Assembly: GCF_040712315.1 (NCBI RefSeq)
Contig: NC_134018.1
Span: 1,240,001-1,304,000, forward strand
Reading direction: 5' to 3'
DNA: 64,000 bases
Source: Castanea sativa
Taxonomy: Eukaryota; Streptophyta; Magnoliopsida; Fagales; Fagaceae
In this document: in pieces, positions 1-11,628 of the stretch
Position numbering within the stretch: the first letter of the stretch is position 1
Layout of the letters: every line of letters begins with the position of its first letter
The notes under the pieces: model-generated
Told to the model about the DNA's origin: nothing
Database searches by the model: none
The model's input: the letters and a program-made list of their open reading frames with translations, nothing else
Translations under genes and position numbers: made by a program

Positions 1-1850
1 TATAAGAAGGAGAAGAAGATTTCCATTTCAAGCCACCAGAGCTTTGCATAATATTATCTTCATATGGCTGTTATGCCATCCGTTACTGTTTCAGAAACTG
101 GAGAGGCTGCAAGAATTAAAGGAGTACTTTTGGAGAATTTATTACACTCTGCTTTGAAAGAGCAATGCATTTATCAGGACAAAAATGTTGGGAACAGAAA
201 TCTATTTCCAATAGGCCGGCCCAACAAAATTTGGAGCTTAAGGCAAAAATTTTATATGGGCCTCTTCATATGTAATTTTTTTTTTGAAAAGCTTTATATG
301 TAAATATTAATTAAATAATACTAATTAAATAAAGATTAATTTGATATAAATACAGAAATTGATGAATAACACTAACTAAACTAAGATTAATTTCATATAG
401 AGGATTGAACATCATAGCTAAACCATAATTAAATAAAAAAACTAAAAAAAAAACTTTTACTTGGATATATGACTATGCATAGTTAAGTGTAGTTGTAATA
501 TAAAATTTATAATTTTATATATTCTTTTTAGGAGAAAGAGATAGATTTTATTTGGTGTGTGGCTTTGTAGGAGATTAATTTACAAATAATAAGGTCTCAA
601 ACTATTAGAGGATATTAGTCATCACTGATGATTTATCACATTTGTAGCATTATTAAAACATTTTTAAGGTTTCAAGTGGTTTAAATTTCTAGCTGTCTCC
701 TATCTTGGAAGCTTTGTTAGAAATGAAAAAGAAAAATACTAAAGATACGAAAAATGTTCACAATATAATGTGATAATGACTATAATTGATGAATTTCAAT
801 AACTTAAGTTTGTGTTTGAATTACTTTTTCATGTGGGTGACATGTCAGTTAAACTTATAGTAAAATTTGTGATATTTTTAGCATCACTCTTAAAAAGAAG
901 TACCAATTAATTAAAAAATGTTATATTTTTATAAAATTTTGGGCAAGGAGATGGGGCCTTTTTTAGTAGGAAATTTTTTGTTGTTGTTGTGGGACCTTAG
1001 GCCTAGGCCTAAGTTGCCAAAGCCTTGGGCCCGGCCTTCCAAGCCAGATAAATGTCGGGCCATATGCTGTTTGACAACATTGGAAAAAAAAAAAAAAAAA
1101 AAAAAACAGTAATGCTTTTTCAAAATGCAGCATACTGAAGAAAATCAAGAAATGTGTGATGGACTGTAAATAACTAAAGCCAAGGTATGTCACCAACAAA
1201 TTCTGAGAATTACAATCTAGTTGGCTAATTCTATGCTGCCTTTTAGCCTATTACATATGCAGTAACTATCAAGCAAGAATTACGGAATTACCATGAGAGG
1301 AAGCAATATCCTGTAATCTGTTGTCATCTCAAATAGGAGGACTGATTTCTTTTCTCTACAATTTAGGGTCTAAGGTGAAAATTGTATGTGGGACTTTTTA
1401 TATTTAAATACTAATTAAATAATGTTTACTGATTTTTTTTTAATTCATATTCAGATAAATATTTTTTAGTAAACATTTATAACGAGAAAATATTTATAAA
1501 TAAATAAAACACAATTTATAATTAAAAATTATAGTTTAACTAAAAATAAAATTTAAAGTATAGAATTATAGAACTTGGTTATTGCAACTTTTTTAATGTT
1601 GTGATCACCTTATTCTTTAAAGACTAAATCTGTACAAATAAAAATTAATTTATTACATGGTTCAATAAATTAGTATCACTATAATATAAATGGGTAATAT
1701 AATATATATCAAATTATCAATTGGTGTGATAACTTATAATAATAGATAAAGTAAAAGTAAAAGTAAAAAAAACTATGTGTGGAGAGTGGGCGGGTTAGTG
1801 TCTTTTGTGATGGTGTGTGGCCCATGTGGCTGTGGTGTGCTACAATGCCA

Positions 1851-2965
1851 AGAGCATTCTCATAAGCTATTCTATAAAAAAGTCATTTTCACACACCAAA
1901 AGCCTACTTTATTATTTTATAACATCATTTTACCATATCTCATTTATCAGATATTTTATTTTTCAATTCTATATATTAAAATAATATTTACAACACATTA
2001 AAATAATATATTAAATTCCTCCCCATCATCGTCAACAACAACGGCACAACCCCCACTGCCGCAACAACCACTGCCGCAATATCGGCACAAACCCACAACC
2101 ACCAACACCACCTTATAAAAATAAAAAAAACACAACCAGAAAAATTGTTGCCGCCAAAATCACCAAAAAAAAAAAAAAACCACAACCCCCAAAATCAACC
2201 CACAAACCACAGTCTCTTTGCAGCTCTTTCCTCCTCCCTAGTTCAACTTTTTTTCTTATCAAAACCCAATAGATCAAACACAAATCAAATATCAAACACA
2301 AACCAAACATCAAACTCAAATTAGCCAAACCAAATCTAGTATCAAACCAAATTACCAAACATATCAAACACAAATCAATAAAAAATCAGCCTAGCAAAGC
2401 CAAGCCATAGCCACCACCCACAACCCATTAATCAAACAAACCCATGACCTAGCCTACGACCACCAAAAATCAACCCAAAATAAAGAAATTTTGGTTTAAT
2501 CAATGCGAAAATGAATTTACTTGAGGTGTTTGGCTGAAAAATGAAGAGAAGGAGAGCTCAAAACAGAAAAATGAAGGATTTACGAACCCAACCACCGCGA
2601 TCCACCGCCACAACAACTAGCACCATCACGATTTGCCACTACCATCTGAATCCTCAGCAATCACAACCACCACCATTGAAGAGAGGGAGGAGAGTGACGA
2701 GAGTTGTCTAAGAAGAGAAAAGAGGAAAAAACAAAAAGGAAAAGGGAGAAGGACAACAGTCATATGAGAGAGAAAAGGGAAAAAAAGAATAAAATAATAT
2801 TAAATACTATAGCATACTTGGCCGTACCATTCTAAACATAGAACATGACTGTGGCATGTTTCAAAAATTTGAAACATAAAGAACATATGATGATGGTAGT
2901 TTTTTGGTGTTTGGTGTGCTAAATGCTAAAAATTTAGCATTTAGCACACTTGATGAGAGTGCTCT
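1851..2965. mobile_element. Nonautonomous inverted-repeat DNA transposon (1.1 kb)
   Basis: The element starts AGAGCATTCTCAT and ends with the near-complement (ATGAGAGTGCTCT). It is absent from the matching place in copy B (around 48768), so copy B acts as an approximate empty site. The interior is AC/CCA-rich with no coding potential, and a strong palindrome lies near the right end. A related element is at 6584-7818. I could not define a clean target duplication, so the superfamily (hAT-like by general look) is a guess. Confidence 0.65.
2914..2949. repeat. Subterminal palindrome, 17-bp perfect arms
   Basis: Arms of 17 bp (gtgtgctaaatgctaaa and its exact complement) flank a 2-nt centre. It lies just inside the right end of the 1.1-kb inverted-repeat element. 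A diverged version occupies the same relative position in the related element, at 7767-7804. Confidence 0.85.
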
Positions 2966-3160
2966 AATATGCTATGTGTAGTGTAGTCAACAGTGTGCTA
3001 TCCTATTAGCTGCGCAGTGGCCAGTGTCCAGAGGCCAATGTGTAGATTAAAAAAAAATTGAAATATTGAATAGAAAGCCAACAATTATCACAAACCAATA
3101 CTCTTCAATCTTCGATTCAGCAAAAAAAAAAAAAAAACTCTTCAATCTTCATGAAAATTT

Positions 3161-3162
<2 letters not shown>

Positions 3163-3205
<43 letters not shown>
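3163..3205. repeat. (GA)n microsatellite
   Basis: Uninterrupted GA dinucleotides. The equivalent place in copy B (about 48928-48968) also carries GA repeats but with an interruption. Confidence 0.95.
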
Positions 3206-3207
<2 letters not shown>

Positions 3208-3681
3208 TACCTCAAATTGTTATGCCCACACACGGCACACCATCCACCACTGTGAAGGTAGTGAAGCTATTGCAAAAAATGATTGAATGAAAGAAAGCTT
3301 AATAAAAAATAAAAAAATCAAGGATTCAAGATAAAGAAAAGAAAGACCGGAATATAGATGGAAAGATAGAGAGATAGAGAGATTTTTTCTTTAGTCTTTT
3401 GTTTTAGAAATTTATAGTTTCTGTATCCAAAAAGAAATTATAGTCTCTATTTTAATATATTTCAAGACATTTACGTTGTATTATTAATGAATTTTTCTAG
3501 TATTAATTTTGATTTAATAGATTTCAAGTTAGTGAATTTGTCTCTTACGATTTAATTCTGTTAGTTGAATATTGACTTTTTTTGCTTTTTTCTCTTTTTA
3601 ATCTTTTGTATTTTAGGATACAAAGAGGTCTTTTTAATGCATTCTATTGACCAATAAAAGGACTTAAAATATATATAGATA

Positions 3682-3686
<5 letters not shown>

Positions 3687-3717
<31 letters not shown>
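3687..3717. repeat. (TA)n microsatellite
   Basis: TA dinucleotide run inside copy A. Copy B carries a longer, interrupted TA tract at about 49404-49460. Confidence 0.9.
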
Positions 3718-3721
<4 letters not shown>

Positions 3722-4235
3722 CAAGTGGGGGCCTTCTTTTATTTGGAGACTATAGGTGATTGCATCACTTGCTTATATCGTTTGGTTGGCTCAGAGAGTA
3801 GAGCAAGAAAAGTGGAACAAAAAATTTGGACTCATATAAAGATTATAAGAACTAGGGTATCGTGTACATGGGCTTACAATATAATTGGTATGTTGGGCCA
3901 ATAATTAACAAAAAACTTTATATAAATATTAAGCAAAACTACACTATTGATATTTGACGTTTAACTTATGAGTGCAATTCGTTCTTCAAGTTTCAATTGG
4001 ATGCTAAGAGCATCCACGGCAGTAGATCTATTTTTTTAGCTATTTGGCACTTTAAAAAGCTACTTTATCTATTTTACCTACTTATTTTATAAAATATCCA
4101 GCAGCAGTGGATTTATTTTTGCTTTCAACACAATAAAATAATATAAACATCACAATAAAATTATATATCTACTATAATAAAATAATACAAACCCACAACC
4201 ACCACAAAACAAACCCACAAAACAATAAAATAATA

Positions 4236-4495
4236 TTCCCTCTGTCCCAGTTTGTTTGTCCTCTATTCCATTTTGGGATGTCTCAAAATATTGTCTTGTT
4301 TCTAAAAATAAAAGTCATTAATTTACTAATGTTCCTATTATACCCATATTTTATTTTCAAAATTATTTTTTGATAAATTTATTTAAGGGTAGTTTTGAAA
4401 ACTTATACATTTTTATAAGGCAGACAAGACAATAAATGATGTTCCCTTAAAAAATTTGACTTTTCAAACAGGACAAAAAAGTGGGACGGAGGTAG
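4236..4495. mobile_element. Stowaway-like MITE
   Basis: The termini are TTCCCTCTGTCCCAG on the left and GGGACGGAGGTAG on the right, an inverted-repeat pair of the type common in plant Tc1/mariner-derived MITEs. It is flanked by TA on both sides (4234-4235 and 4496-4497), the expected target duplication. About 260 bp, noncoding. Confidence 0.75.
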
Positions 4496-4564
4496 TACAA
4501 TAAAGTTTTAGCTTCACCTTCTGTACGAAGCCAAAAGTAGCTTCGTACGGAAGCTTGAAGGTAA

Positions 4565-4731
4565 GAAATTTTAGCTTTACATCCACAATATTTTTACAAT
4601 AAATCTTAAGTGGTAGGCTGTTACTAGTTGTTATTGTTGGGGCAAAAAAGTTATTTTAGTGTTAGGTTCAAATTTGAACCAATAACAACTAACCACCTGT
4701 AATTTGTTGTAAAAATGTTGTGGACGTAGCA
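4565..4731. mobile_element. MITE of the 180-bp family (copy 1)
   Basis: The left end (acatccacaatatttttacaa) and right end (ttgtggacgtagcatc) are inverted. The body shares the stretch with gttgttattgttggggcaaa seen at 5983-6162. Boundaries are approximate. Confidence 0.6.
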
Positions 4732-4903
4732 TCTTTCTTTTAAAAATGAGCGATATCGGTTTTTCTGTTAACAACTATTAGTGATGTTTGCTTATGTGGC
4801 TAATGATGTGGCATTTTTTTTAATGAAAAAAATATAAAATTATTTTACAAATAGAAAGCCATTAAATCAAAATCTGAAATCCACGATTTGATAACTGAAT
4901 CGC

Positions 4904-4908
<5 letters not shown>

Positions 4909-4993
<85 letters not shown>
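4909..4993. repeat. (GA)n microsatellite, 85 bp
   Basis: A pure GA run of about 42 units. The equivalent place in copy B (around 50308) has only a few GA units, so the tract expanded after duplication or contracted in copy B. Confidence 0.95.
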
Positions 4994-4996
<3 letters not shown>

Positions 4997-5049
4997 CGGA
5001 GACTCCAATTCTATCTCTAATTGAAGGCTGACTCGTTTACTATGGTTGA

Positions 5050-5610
5050 AGTAGTAGTATAGAAAATAGAAATTTAATTCTCGAACATTAAAAAAAAAAA
5101 AAACAAAGGAAACCCAATAATAAAACCAAATCCAAATAGAAATTTGAGATCAATTCTAAAAAACTAGCATTGCCTATAATTCCTTCATGAAAATGAAACA
5201 TGTGACATATAATGTAAAGATGAAATGATTTAATTATTTTTTATTTCTTTTGTTGAATTTTTTTAAAGATAATTACTATATTCTGTTAGTCTCGCAACTC
5301 AAACAATTTCTCTTCTTAGACCTCCAAGTACTTTATGTATGGGAAAGTGTCATTAAACTATAAGACTCTTGGCTCTATTATTTGTTGAATTAGGCATTTC
5401 TATCATCCAACCAAATCAATAATATAAGACATCATGGCCACAAAATTACAAATTTCCACATGCCAAGACTTTGGTTAAGCATGGAAAAATGAGGTTATTT
5501 TGGTGAAGCCCAAGAGTTTTCTCACCAAACCTACCAAAACAATATCTCCTCAAAAATTAATTTTCTAAGATAGTTTAATGAAATGGATTGATTTAAGGCA
5601 AAACAAATCT
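5050..5610. repeat. Single copy of the 620-bp repeat unit
   Basis: Contains the markers of the array at 50326-56704: the aaggaaacccaataataaaa block, the tgacatataatg block, the atgccaag block and the end gatttaaggcaaaacaaa. Only one unit is present here, with unique sequence after about 5612. Confidence 0.85.
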
Positions 5611-5611
5611 A

Positions 5612-5893
5612 GTGAAGGCTTGTCTCTGAGTCCATACTTTTGTCTCTAAGTTTCCACGTAAATTGGAAGGGGAAAAAAACACACGGTTGTTCAGCTTGTT
5701 CTTGAATGTATCATTTTCCGTCCTTTCTCTCATAAGGGTAGCAATCTTTTAATTGACCAACTTTGACATGGTTAAAAGTGTGAATTGGGTAAACTCCAGG
5801 TTCCTTAACCTTTTTACCCAAAACAAAGAAGAACTAGAATGTTTTTTCAAAAAAAAAAAAATTGTTTTCTCAACTTTTGAGTGTTTGGCCCAA
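5612..5893. other. Intergenic, nothing recognised
   Basis: AT-rich sequence between copy A and the next inverted-repeat element. I see no gene or repeat here beyond short A/T runs. Confidence 0.6.
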
Positions 5894-5982
5894 CTAAGAG
5901 TATCTCCAGTAGTGTTTCTAAATTTTTGTATTGTTTGGACAGTAAACAGTGACATTTATCTTTTACCTACTTACTTTTTCAA

Positions 5983-6162
5983 GAGAAATGATATGTCCAC
6001 AACATTTTTACAATAAATCTTAAGTGGCAGGTTGTTACTGGTTATAATTGTTGGGGCAAAAAAATAATTTTAGTTTTAGGTTTAAATTTGAACCTATAAC
6101 AATTAACCACCTGTGATTTGTTGTGAAAATGTTGTAAAAATGTTGTGGACGTAACATCTCTC
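5983..6162. mobile_element. 180-bp MITE with exact 9-bp target duplication
   Basis: Flanked on both sides by CTTTTTCAA (5974-5982 and 6163-6171). The termini are inverted: GAGAAATGATATGTCCACAA on the left, and the complement of GAGAGATGTTACGTCCACAA on the right. A 9-bp duplication is typical of Mutator-like elements. Related copies are at about 4565-4731, 6300-6470 and 23427-23592. Confidence 0.8.
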
Positions 6163-6299
6163 CTTTTTCAAATACACATTCCAACTAATTCTCTATTCTT
6201 TCTCTATTTCATTTAAATATTATTTATTCATTTATTATTTATTTTTTCAATCTTTATTTATTCTTTCTTTATTCATTCACAACAACTATATTTTTCAAT

Positions 6300-6470
6300 G
6301 AGAAGTGTTACATTTTCTCACAATACTTTCACAACAAAATTTTATGTAGAAAGTTGTTACTAGTTTTAATTTGAACCCACTACTGAAATTATTTTTTTAC
6401 TCACCAATATTAGCTAATAACAATATGTTATTTAAAATTAATTGTAAAAATGTTGTGGTAGTATTTCTCA
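6300..6470. mobile_element. Diverged 180-bp-family MITE (copy 3)
   Basis: Starts agaagtgttacattttctca and ends with aaaatgttgtggtagta. The internal order of motifs matches the better-preserved copy at 5983-6162. No clear target duplication. Confidence 0.5.
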
Positions 6471-6583
6471 ATTGTGATTTCTTATTCTTTATATTATTTT
6501 TCCTTTCTATCATCCATACGTTTATACATTTTTTTTTCTCCTCCACACACGTATACCCACTCTTATCTCTATCCTCTCTTCTT

Positions 6584-7818
6584 AGAGCATTCCCATCAGG
6601 TGTTCAATAAATATGCCATTTTGACACAATAAAAAACCTACTTTATTATTTTAACACTCCATTTTACAATTTACTGTTCATCATATCTTCTATTTTTCAT
6701 TTCTATACACTAAAATAATATTTTAAATATTTTAAAAAAGCCATCAATATAAAAAAAATACAAAATAAAAACCCATCACCATACACAAACACAAGCACAG
6801 AACTGTAACAAACCCACCATCATACACAAGCATAGCCTGCCACCACCACTCACAGGTACAACTCGCGACCACCACCCAGTACTACTTCAAAAAAAAAAAT
6901 CTCCAAAATTGACATAAAACTCTTTAAAAAAAAAATTTGAAGAGATGAATCAACTCCATTTATGCAACCCAAATCACATGGAATCAACCCAACTCCACCA
7001 CCACCCACAATCACACGGAATCCACAACCCAAAAAAAAAAACTGCCCAAACCCACCACTATACACAAGCATAGCCCGCCACCACCACCCACAACCATAGG
7101 TACAACCCGCCACCACCAACAACAATCCACCGACTGCCACCACCACCCAATACTATAAAAAAATCCCCAAAATCATCACAAAACTCTAAAAAAAAAATGA
7201 AGAGATTAATCAACTCCATTTATACAACCCAAATCACATGGAATAAACCCAACTCCACCACCACCCACAATCACATGGAATCCACAACAAAAAAAAAAAA
7301 AAAAACATTGAAACTTACATGACACTAGTTGACCTCATCGATGAGGCTAAACTCCACAGCGATGGCCGATCTCAATGGCAACGATCTAGGTGGAGAAAAA
7401 AGAAGAGAGAGAGAGAGTGATAAGAAAAAAAAAAAAAAAAAAGAGACAGAGAGGAGTAGAGAAAGTGACAGAAAAAAGGAAAAAAAAAAAAGAAGAAGAA
7501 GAAGGGAGCTCCCTTCTTCTTCTTCTTTATTTTGGAGAAGAAAGAAGAAAAAAAGGAAGAGAAAGTGATAGAGATGAAAGGAGTAGTGGAGAAAGAAAGA
7601 AGAGAAAGAAAGAGAGAAGAAAGAAAGTCATAAAGGAAGAGAGAGAAAATGAATAAATTTTTTTTAGCATTTTCATCCTACCGTTCCAAAGATGGAATGG
7701 TACTGTTCATGTGTGCCAAATATTATAACATTTGAAACATCTCATGAGAGGGTTGTTTTGGTGTTTGGTGTGCCAAATGCCAAATATTTGGCATTTGACG
7801 CACCTAATGGGAATGCTT
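6584..7818. mobile_element. Nonautonomous inverted-repeat DNA transposon (1.2 kb)
   Basis: The ends AGCATTCCCATCAGGTG and CACCTAATGGGAATGCT are inverted with one mismatch. The start (after the terminus: ctactttattattttaacac) and the subterminal palindrome at 7767-7804 show it belongs with 1851-2965. The interior holds CCACCACC-rich direct repeats (about 6835-6870, 7070-7150; a longer repeat at 6945-7035 and 7205-7285) and a GA/purine-rich tract at 7396-7650 that gives long but meaningless open frames. Confidence 0.6.
7767..7804. repeat. Subterminal palindrome in the 1.2-kb element
   Basis: 19-bp arms (left ggtgtgccaaatgccaaat) with two mismatches. It is the counterpart of 2914-2949. The inner arm has changed from GCTAAA/TTTAGC to GCCAAA/TTTGGC, so pairing is kept there. 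Confidence 0.8.
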
Positions 7819-8541
7819 TTATTTTCTTTTTCTACTTGATTCCAAAACACATTCTCTCTCTCTCCTTGATTCTAGAACATTCTCTTGCTCTCTCTGTGAT
7901 AAAAAAACAAAGAAAGAGGTAGAGCGAGAAAGAACAAGTGAGAGATCTTACTTGCTCCACCATTGATCAAAGGACATAGGCTGGCGGAGAATCGATGTTC
8001 ACTGTGCCAAACTGCGCCTTCCTCTTTGCTACCACTTGTCTTCCTCCCCAACGCAGCCCAAATGGTGGCTTCTATCTTTTTTTTTTTTTTTTTTGTTATG
8101 ATTTGATTAATTTTAAGATTGTGTTTTTGAGTTTGTATTTTGATTATGCTTGAGTTTAGAAATGTTTGAGAGAAATGATTGTTGTGTTTGCAGCCGTTGT
8201 GAATGTTGTATAAAATCTGATTCAACTTTGTTGTTATAATAATAAATAGATTTTTGTTTTGTGTTTTGATTATTTGAGACGATTGAGTCTCTAAGAGAGA
8301 AGCAAAGAAACTAAAACAAAGAGATGAGAGGAGAGAGAAAGGATTTTTTTATTGAGTTGTATAATTTTTTAAAGTAAAAAAATCATTTAGAGTTGCTACA
8401 GTGTTCTCTAGATCAAGAGAACTAGAGTAGCAACTTCAAAAAAAATAATTGGAAAAGTTTTGCTTTTAGAGAAGTTGTTGAAATGAGTTTTTGGTGTGTT
8501 TATTCTTCGTAATTGGTTTTAGAGAACTGGAGATGCTCTAA

Positions 8542-9246
8542 AAACCCTGGTCAACCTAAAAAAATTTCAAAATCTGGGTTGCTAGTTGCCCAAAAAAAGA
8601 ACCATACAATACCATAATTTCATCATCTTCATACTAGAGATTTCAATTATTTCTTAAGGTCCATTGAATGCAAATATGGATTCAAGTGCCACTTTTTTAT
8701 TTGATATATCGGTATATTATTATTATAATCGCTTTTGTTAAGAGCATCTCCGATTGTCTAACTAAACCCAAATTTTTTTTTGAAAGTAACTAAACCCAAA
8801 ATTCTCTCTACAGAGAGTGAAACCATAAATTATTCATCATTGCTCCAACAGTCTCTCTATATCTCATTTTTTTTTCTTTTCTTGTAAACAATAACTCATC
8901 GAGTAAGGCTTCTGTTCAGTGAAAATTTTCACTGGACACGTCCGAATTCGAACACGTGTCCAAGAGTGGACACGTGTCCACCATCCAACGTGTCCAGTGG
9001 AAACTTTCCCTGGACACAAGCCACACCCTAACTCATCAGGCCTGATGAGTTGCTGTAAAGTGTAGATTAGGAAAAGAATTTATCTCATTAAAAAATTCTA
9101 GAGCTGGTTATTATATTAATTTTTTCTCATTCTTTCTTCATTTCTTTTTCCCACACCCTCGGTTTCTTCTCACAGAGCAAAGGAAAGGAGACAAAACACA
9201 GCTCAACCAACAAAATCAAAAAAAACTTGAATAAAAGAAAGAGTTT
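8542..9246. other. Intergenic with cluster of inverted repeats
   Basis: No gene. 8911-9018 holds nested inverted repeats: gtgaaaattttcac, two copies of ACACGTGTCC (G-box core CACGTG) facing each other, and outer arms around ccagtg/cactgg. 9031-9052 is a perfect 22-bp palindrome built on aactcatcagg and its complement. A TIR-like start (agagcatctccgattg) lies at 8742, but I could not find its partner. Confidence 0.55.
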
Positions 9247-10720
9247 AGAGCCTGTTTGGTTGTGTTATTTAAACCGTAGTTTTAAAAATGGGACTGGACC
9301 GACCAGTTCAATCGGTTCTCTAACTTAGCTACAAAATTGCTTTAAAAAAAAAAATTACCAAGCCAGCATCGCCTACCACCTCAAGAAAAATGAGTAGATT
9401 GGAACTTGGATCTAATGTCTTTGATTGAGATATTTGTGCAAAGCTTTCAAGTTTCAAGATGAGAGATACAGAGAAAAATAGAAAAAAAAAAAAAAGTTTT
9501 GAGGGAAGAAAAAGAAGGCTGTGAAAACTTGGGTCTTAGTACCGTACTTGCACTTGTGAAAACCAACCCATAGAACCATCGAAAAACTCAGAAGGCAAGT
9601 ATCAATGAAAGGCATAAAAGGCCATCTATTAAAGCAAGAGCGTTCTCGTCATGAAATATAGCATTTAACATCTTAAAAAATTATTTTATTTATTTTAACA
9701 AGTCACTTTACAATACATTCAACATCAAAGGTTTTATTATTTTACCATTTAATTTAAATATATTTTTTCAATCTTTATTCATTTAAATCAATAATTACAT
9801 CCATTGTTGCTACAATGACTCATTAAACAAACAATTTTTTTTTTTAACAGCTTGCTATTGTGAGCTGCTATGTTGCTAGATGTCAAAATTAATAACATCT
9901 AACACCTTTGGTGCTTTTTTTTTTTTTTTTTTTTTTTAAATTTTGATGTTAAATTATAGCATTTATAACATTTGACACCTTTGCTAAGAATGATCAGTTG
10001 GCACTTGGGAATTGGGTTGGGTACTTTGGGAGATGTACAACCACACATGTTAGCCAAGTGTTTCATTTTTTATTTTTAGTGTGTACCGTACGTTTGTGTT
10101 ACTTCTATTTTTTGCTGAATAACTTTGTGTTAATAACTTAATTTTGATTAACAAAGGAATACAAATACATAACATAGTTTTTAAACAATAAAAGAATGAT
10201 TTGTATTTTAACATTTAGGCTACTATCATCTAATTAAACACCCTTTTATTTAGAATAGATCTTTAAAGTACAATTAAATTACTTATTCTTAATACCGTTA
10301 TTAAAAAAATGACACATAATACAAAAAAATACAAAACATTGCTATTATTTTTGTAATATTAATTTTGATTATTTATACTTTCTTTCCCTTTCCCATCTAA
10401 TATAAGATATGAAACTCATTTATAATTTTTTTTTATGTTTGGATATATTTGATGAGTTAATATCTATTTTATAATTTAAAGTAATTAATTAAATTATTTA
10501 TGACATCATTGATTCGACTATTGGGGGTTAGACCAAAAAACCAAGAACCACCACCTTTTCTAGTTTTGTCACCGTTCCGGTTTTTAAAACCATGATTTAA
10601 ACAACAGTTTTCGTTGTTTAAACAATACAACACATATATCCACAACACTTTTTCACTCACATGTATTTTCATAACACTTAAACAGTGTTATTAAAACAAC
10701 ATTATCAAACGGGACCTTTA
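9247..10720. mobile_element. Possible inverted-repeat element with nested MITE
   Basis: Left CCTGTTTGGTTGTGT (from 9251) and right ACATTATCAAACGGG (ending about 10713) are inverted with four mismatches. The interior is AT-rich and noncoding. A second inverted pair at about 9642-9990 (gttctcgtcatgaaatatag against the right end with aagaatgat) suggests a nested MITE. Low confidence for both boundaries. Confidence 0.35.
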
Positions 10721-10762
10721 ACATGTCGAATCACAAAACACAATGTTTCTCTTAAAACTAAT

Positions 10763-10764
<2 letters not shown>

Positions 10765-10827
<63 letters not shown>
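10765..10827. repeat. (AAT)n microsatellite at the gypsy boundary
   Basis: About 21 AAT units running directly into the TG end of the retrotransposon LTR. A short AAT run (ataataataa) also lies just outside the other end of the element, at 20457. Confidence 0.95.
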
Positions 10828-11357
10828 TGTAAGGACCAAAAATCATACACAAGCCTAACAATTATAGTCTTTAATAATTCAAGGCCCAAAACAATGAATT
10901 TGTAGAGAGGGTATCAACAACAAAGTTTATGGCGTTCCGATCCCCCTTCCCTTTTACTCTCCTCTCTTATTTATACTTCTTGCCCTTACTATCTCAGCCA
11001 TACATCTCTCATCTACTCAACCTCATTTACTGACACTTGTTTATTCCCTTATAGTCGGTAATGGAGAAAAGCTTTGGCTCTGTGCCTTGTACTGTTCAGG
11101 TCATTTCCACATTAATGCAACGGATAAAGTTGGTACTCCTTATTCAATGCGGCCAGAAAGCTTGGTGCAGAACATTCATAGTTATCTACCCCAATCCAGA
11201 TATTTGCAATATACCCCATACATCACCAATCTATCTTTCATACTTTTCCGGACCATCCCACTTCATCCTCGGGCCCTTGACTTTTATTCTCCTTTATTCC
11301 TTACGCTTCCCAATATGTCTTTGGGTCTTTAGATCTTCGGGTCCTCGGGTCCTCACA
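10828..11357 (-). repeat. 3' LTR of the gypsy element
   Basis: 530 bp from TGTAAGGACC to GGTCCTCACA, which are near-perfect inverted ends beginning TG and ending CA. On the minus strand it is directly preceded by a polypurine-like tract (ttttaaggggctat, complement of 11358-11371). A minus-strand TATA-like motif (gtataaataag) is at about 10966-10976. Its partner LTR is missing. Confidence 0.8.
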
Positions 11358-11628
11358 ATAGCCCCTTAAAACTTGAGCTACTAACCAAAAATTAATAGCC
11401 AAGTTTTAACTCCTCGGATACACCTCTTACGTGCATTTTGCTTTCACACGTACAGACATCTTTTCGCTGCCTGTGACACGCTCCTGACGCCTCGTAGTCC
11501 ACAATGGATCATTTATGGTGTCAGGCGGTTCCTTATCTCCTCACGTTCTACGGCTGGATTAACATCATACGGTTCAGATTGCGATCTCAATTATGAGCGG
11601 GAAAATTACCGCCCCTTTTTTTTTACCC

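Larger units (their letters stand above)
4005..4734. mobile_element. Cluster of small nested transposons inserted in copy A
   Basis: In copy B the flanking sequences are joined by only about 20 bp (around 50120-50140). Here they are separated by 730 bp made of several pieces: an element starting GAGCATCCACGGCAGTAG at about 4011, a Stowaway-like MITE at 4236-4495, a hairpin at 4518-4553 (arms cttctgtacgaagc and its near-complement) and a 180-bp-family MITE at about 4565-4731. No coding sequence. Confidence 0.7.
1..5610. repeat. Segmental duplication, copy A
   Basis: This block matches 46264-51058 in the same orientation. Both begin with the same run (tataagaaggagaagaag) and stay collinear: 1-1850 with 46264-48768, 2966-4004 with 48769-50110, 4735-4905 with 50140-50310, and 5060-5610 with the first unit of the 620-bp array. 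Copy A has private insertions at 1851-2965 and 4005-4734 and a long GA run at 4909. Since the match starts at base 1, the true left boundary lies outside the window. Apart from a short stretch near the left edge I see no gene. The remaining sequence is AT-rich with poly-A/T runs. Confidence 0.9.
5894..8541. mobile_element. Possible outer inverted-repeat element enclosing nested MITEs
   Basis: Left AAGAGTATCTCCAGTA and right ACTGGAGATGCTCT are inverted with one mismatch over about 13 bp, a pattern common at plant MITE ends. The interval holds at least three further elements (5983-6162, 6300-6470, 6584-7818), a GA-rich stretch at about 7396-7650 and an inverted repeat near 8391-8436. It may be one large element with insertions or two unrelated ends. 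Confidence 0.4.

Noticed and set aside
64..303. Open frame MAVMPSVTVSETGEAAR..., partly kept in copy B
   Set aside because: The shared part lies in the duplicated block, the frames diverge after about 35 codons and the ends fall in poly-T. It may be antisense to an old exon of the gene ending at 45896, but nothing decides this.
918..1199. Overlapping frames on both strands
   Set aside because: They run through a poly-A tract and have no protein-like composition.
7329..7656. Lys/Arg/Glu-rich open frames
   Set aside because: Purine-rich low-complexity DNA inside a transposon gives long frames by chance.
11061..11369. 102-codon frame
   Set aside because: Lies wholly inside the gypsy LTR.
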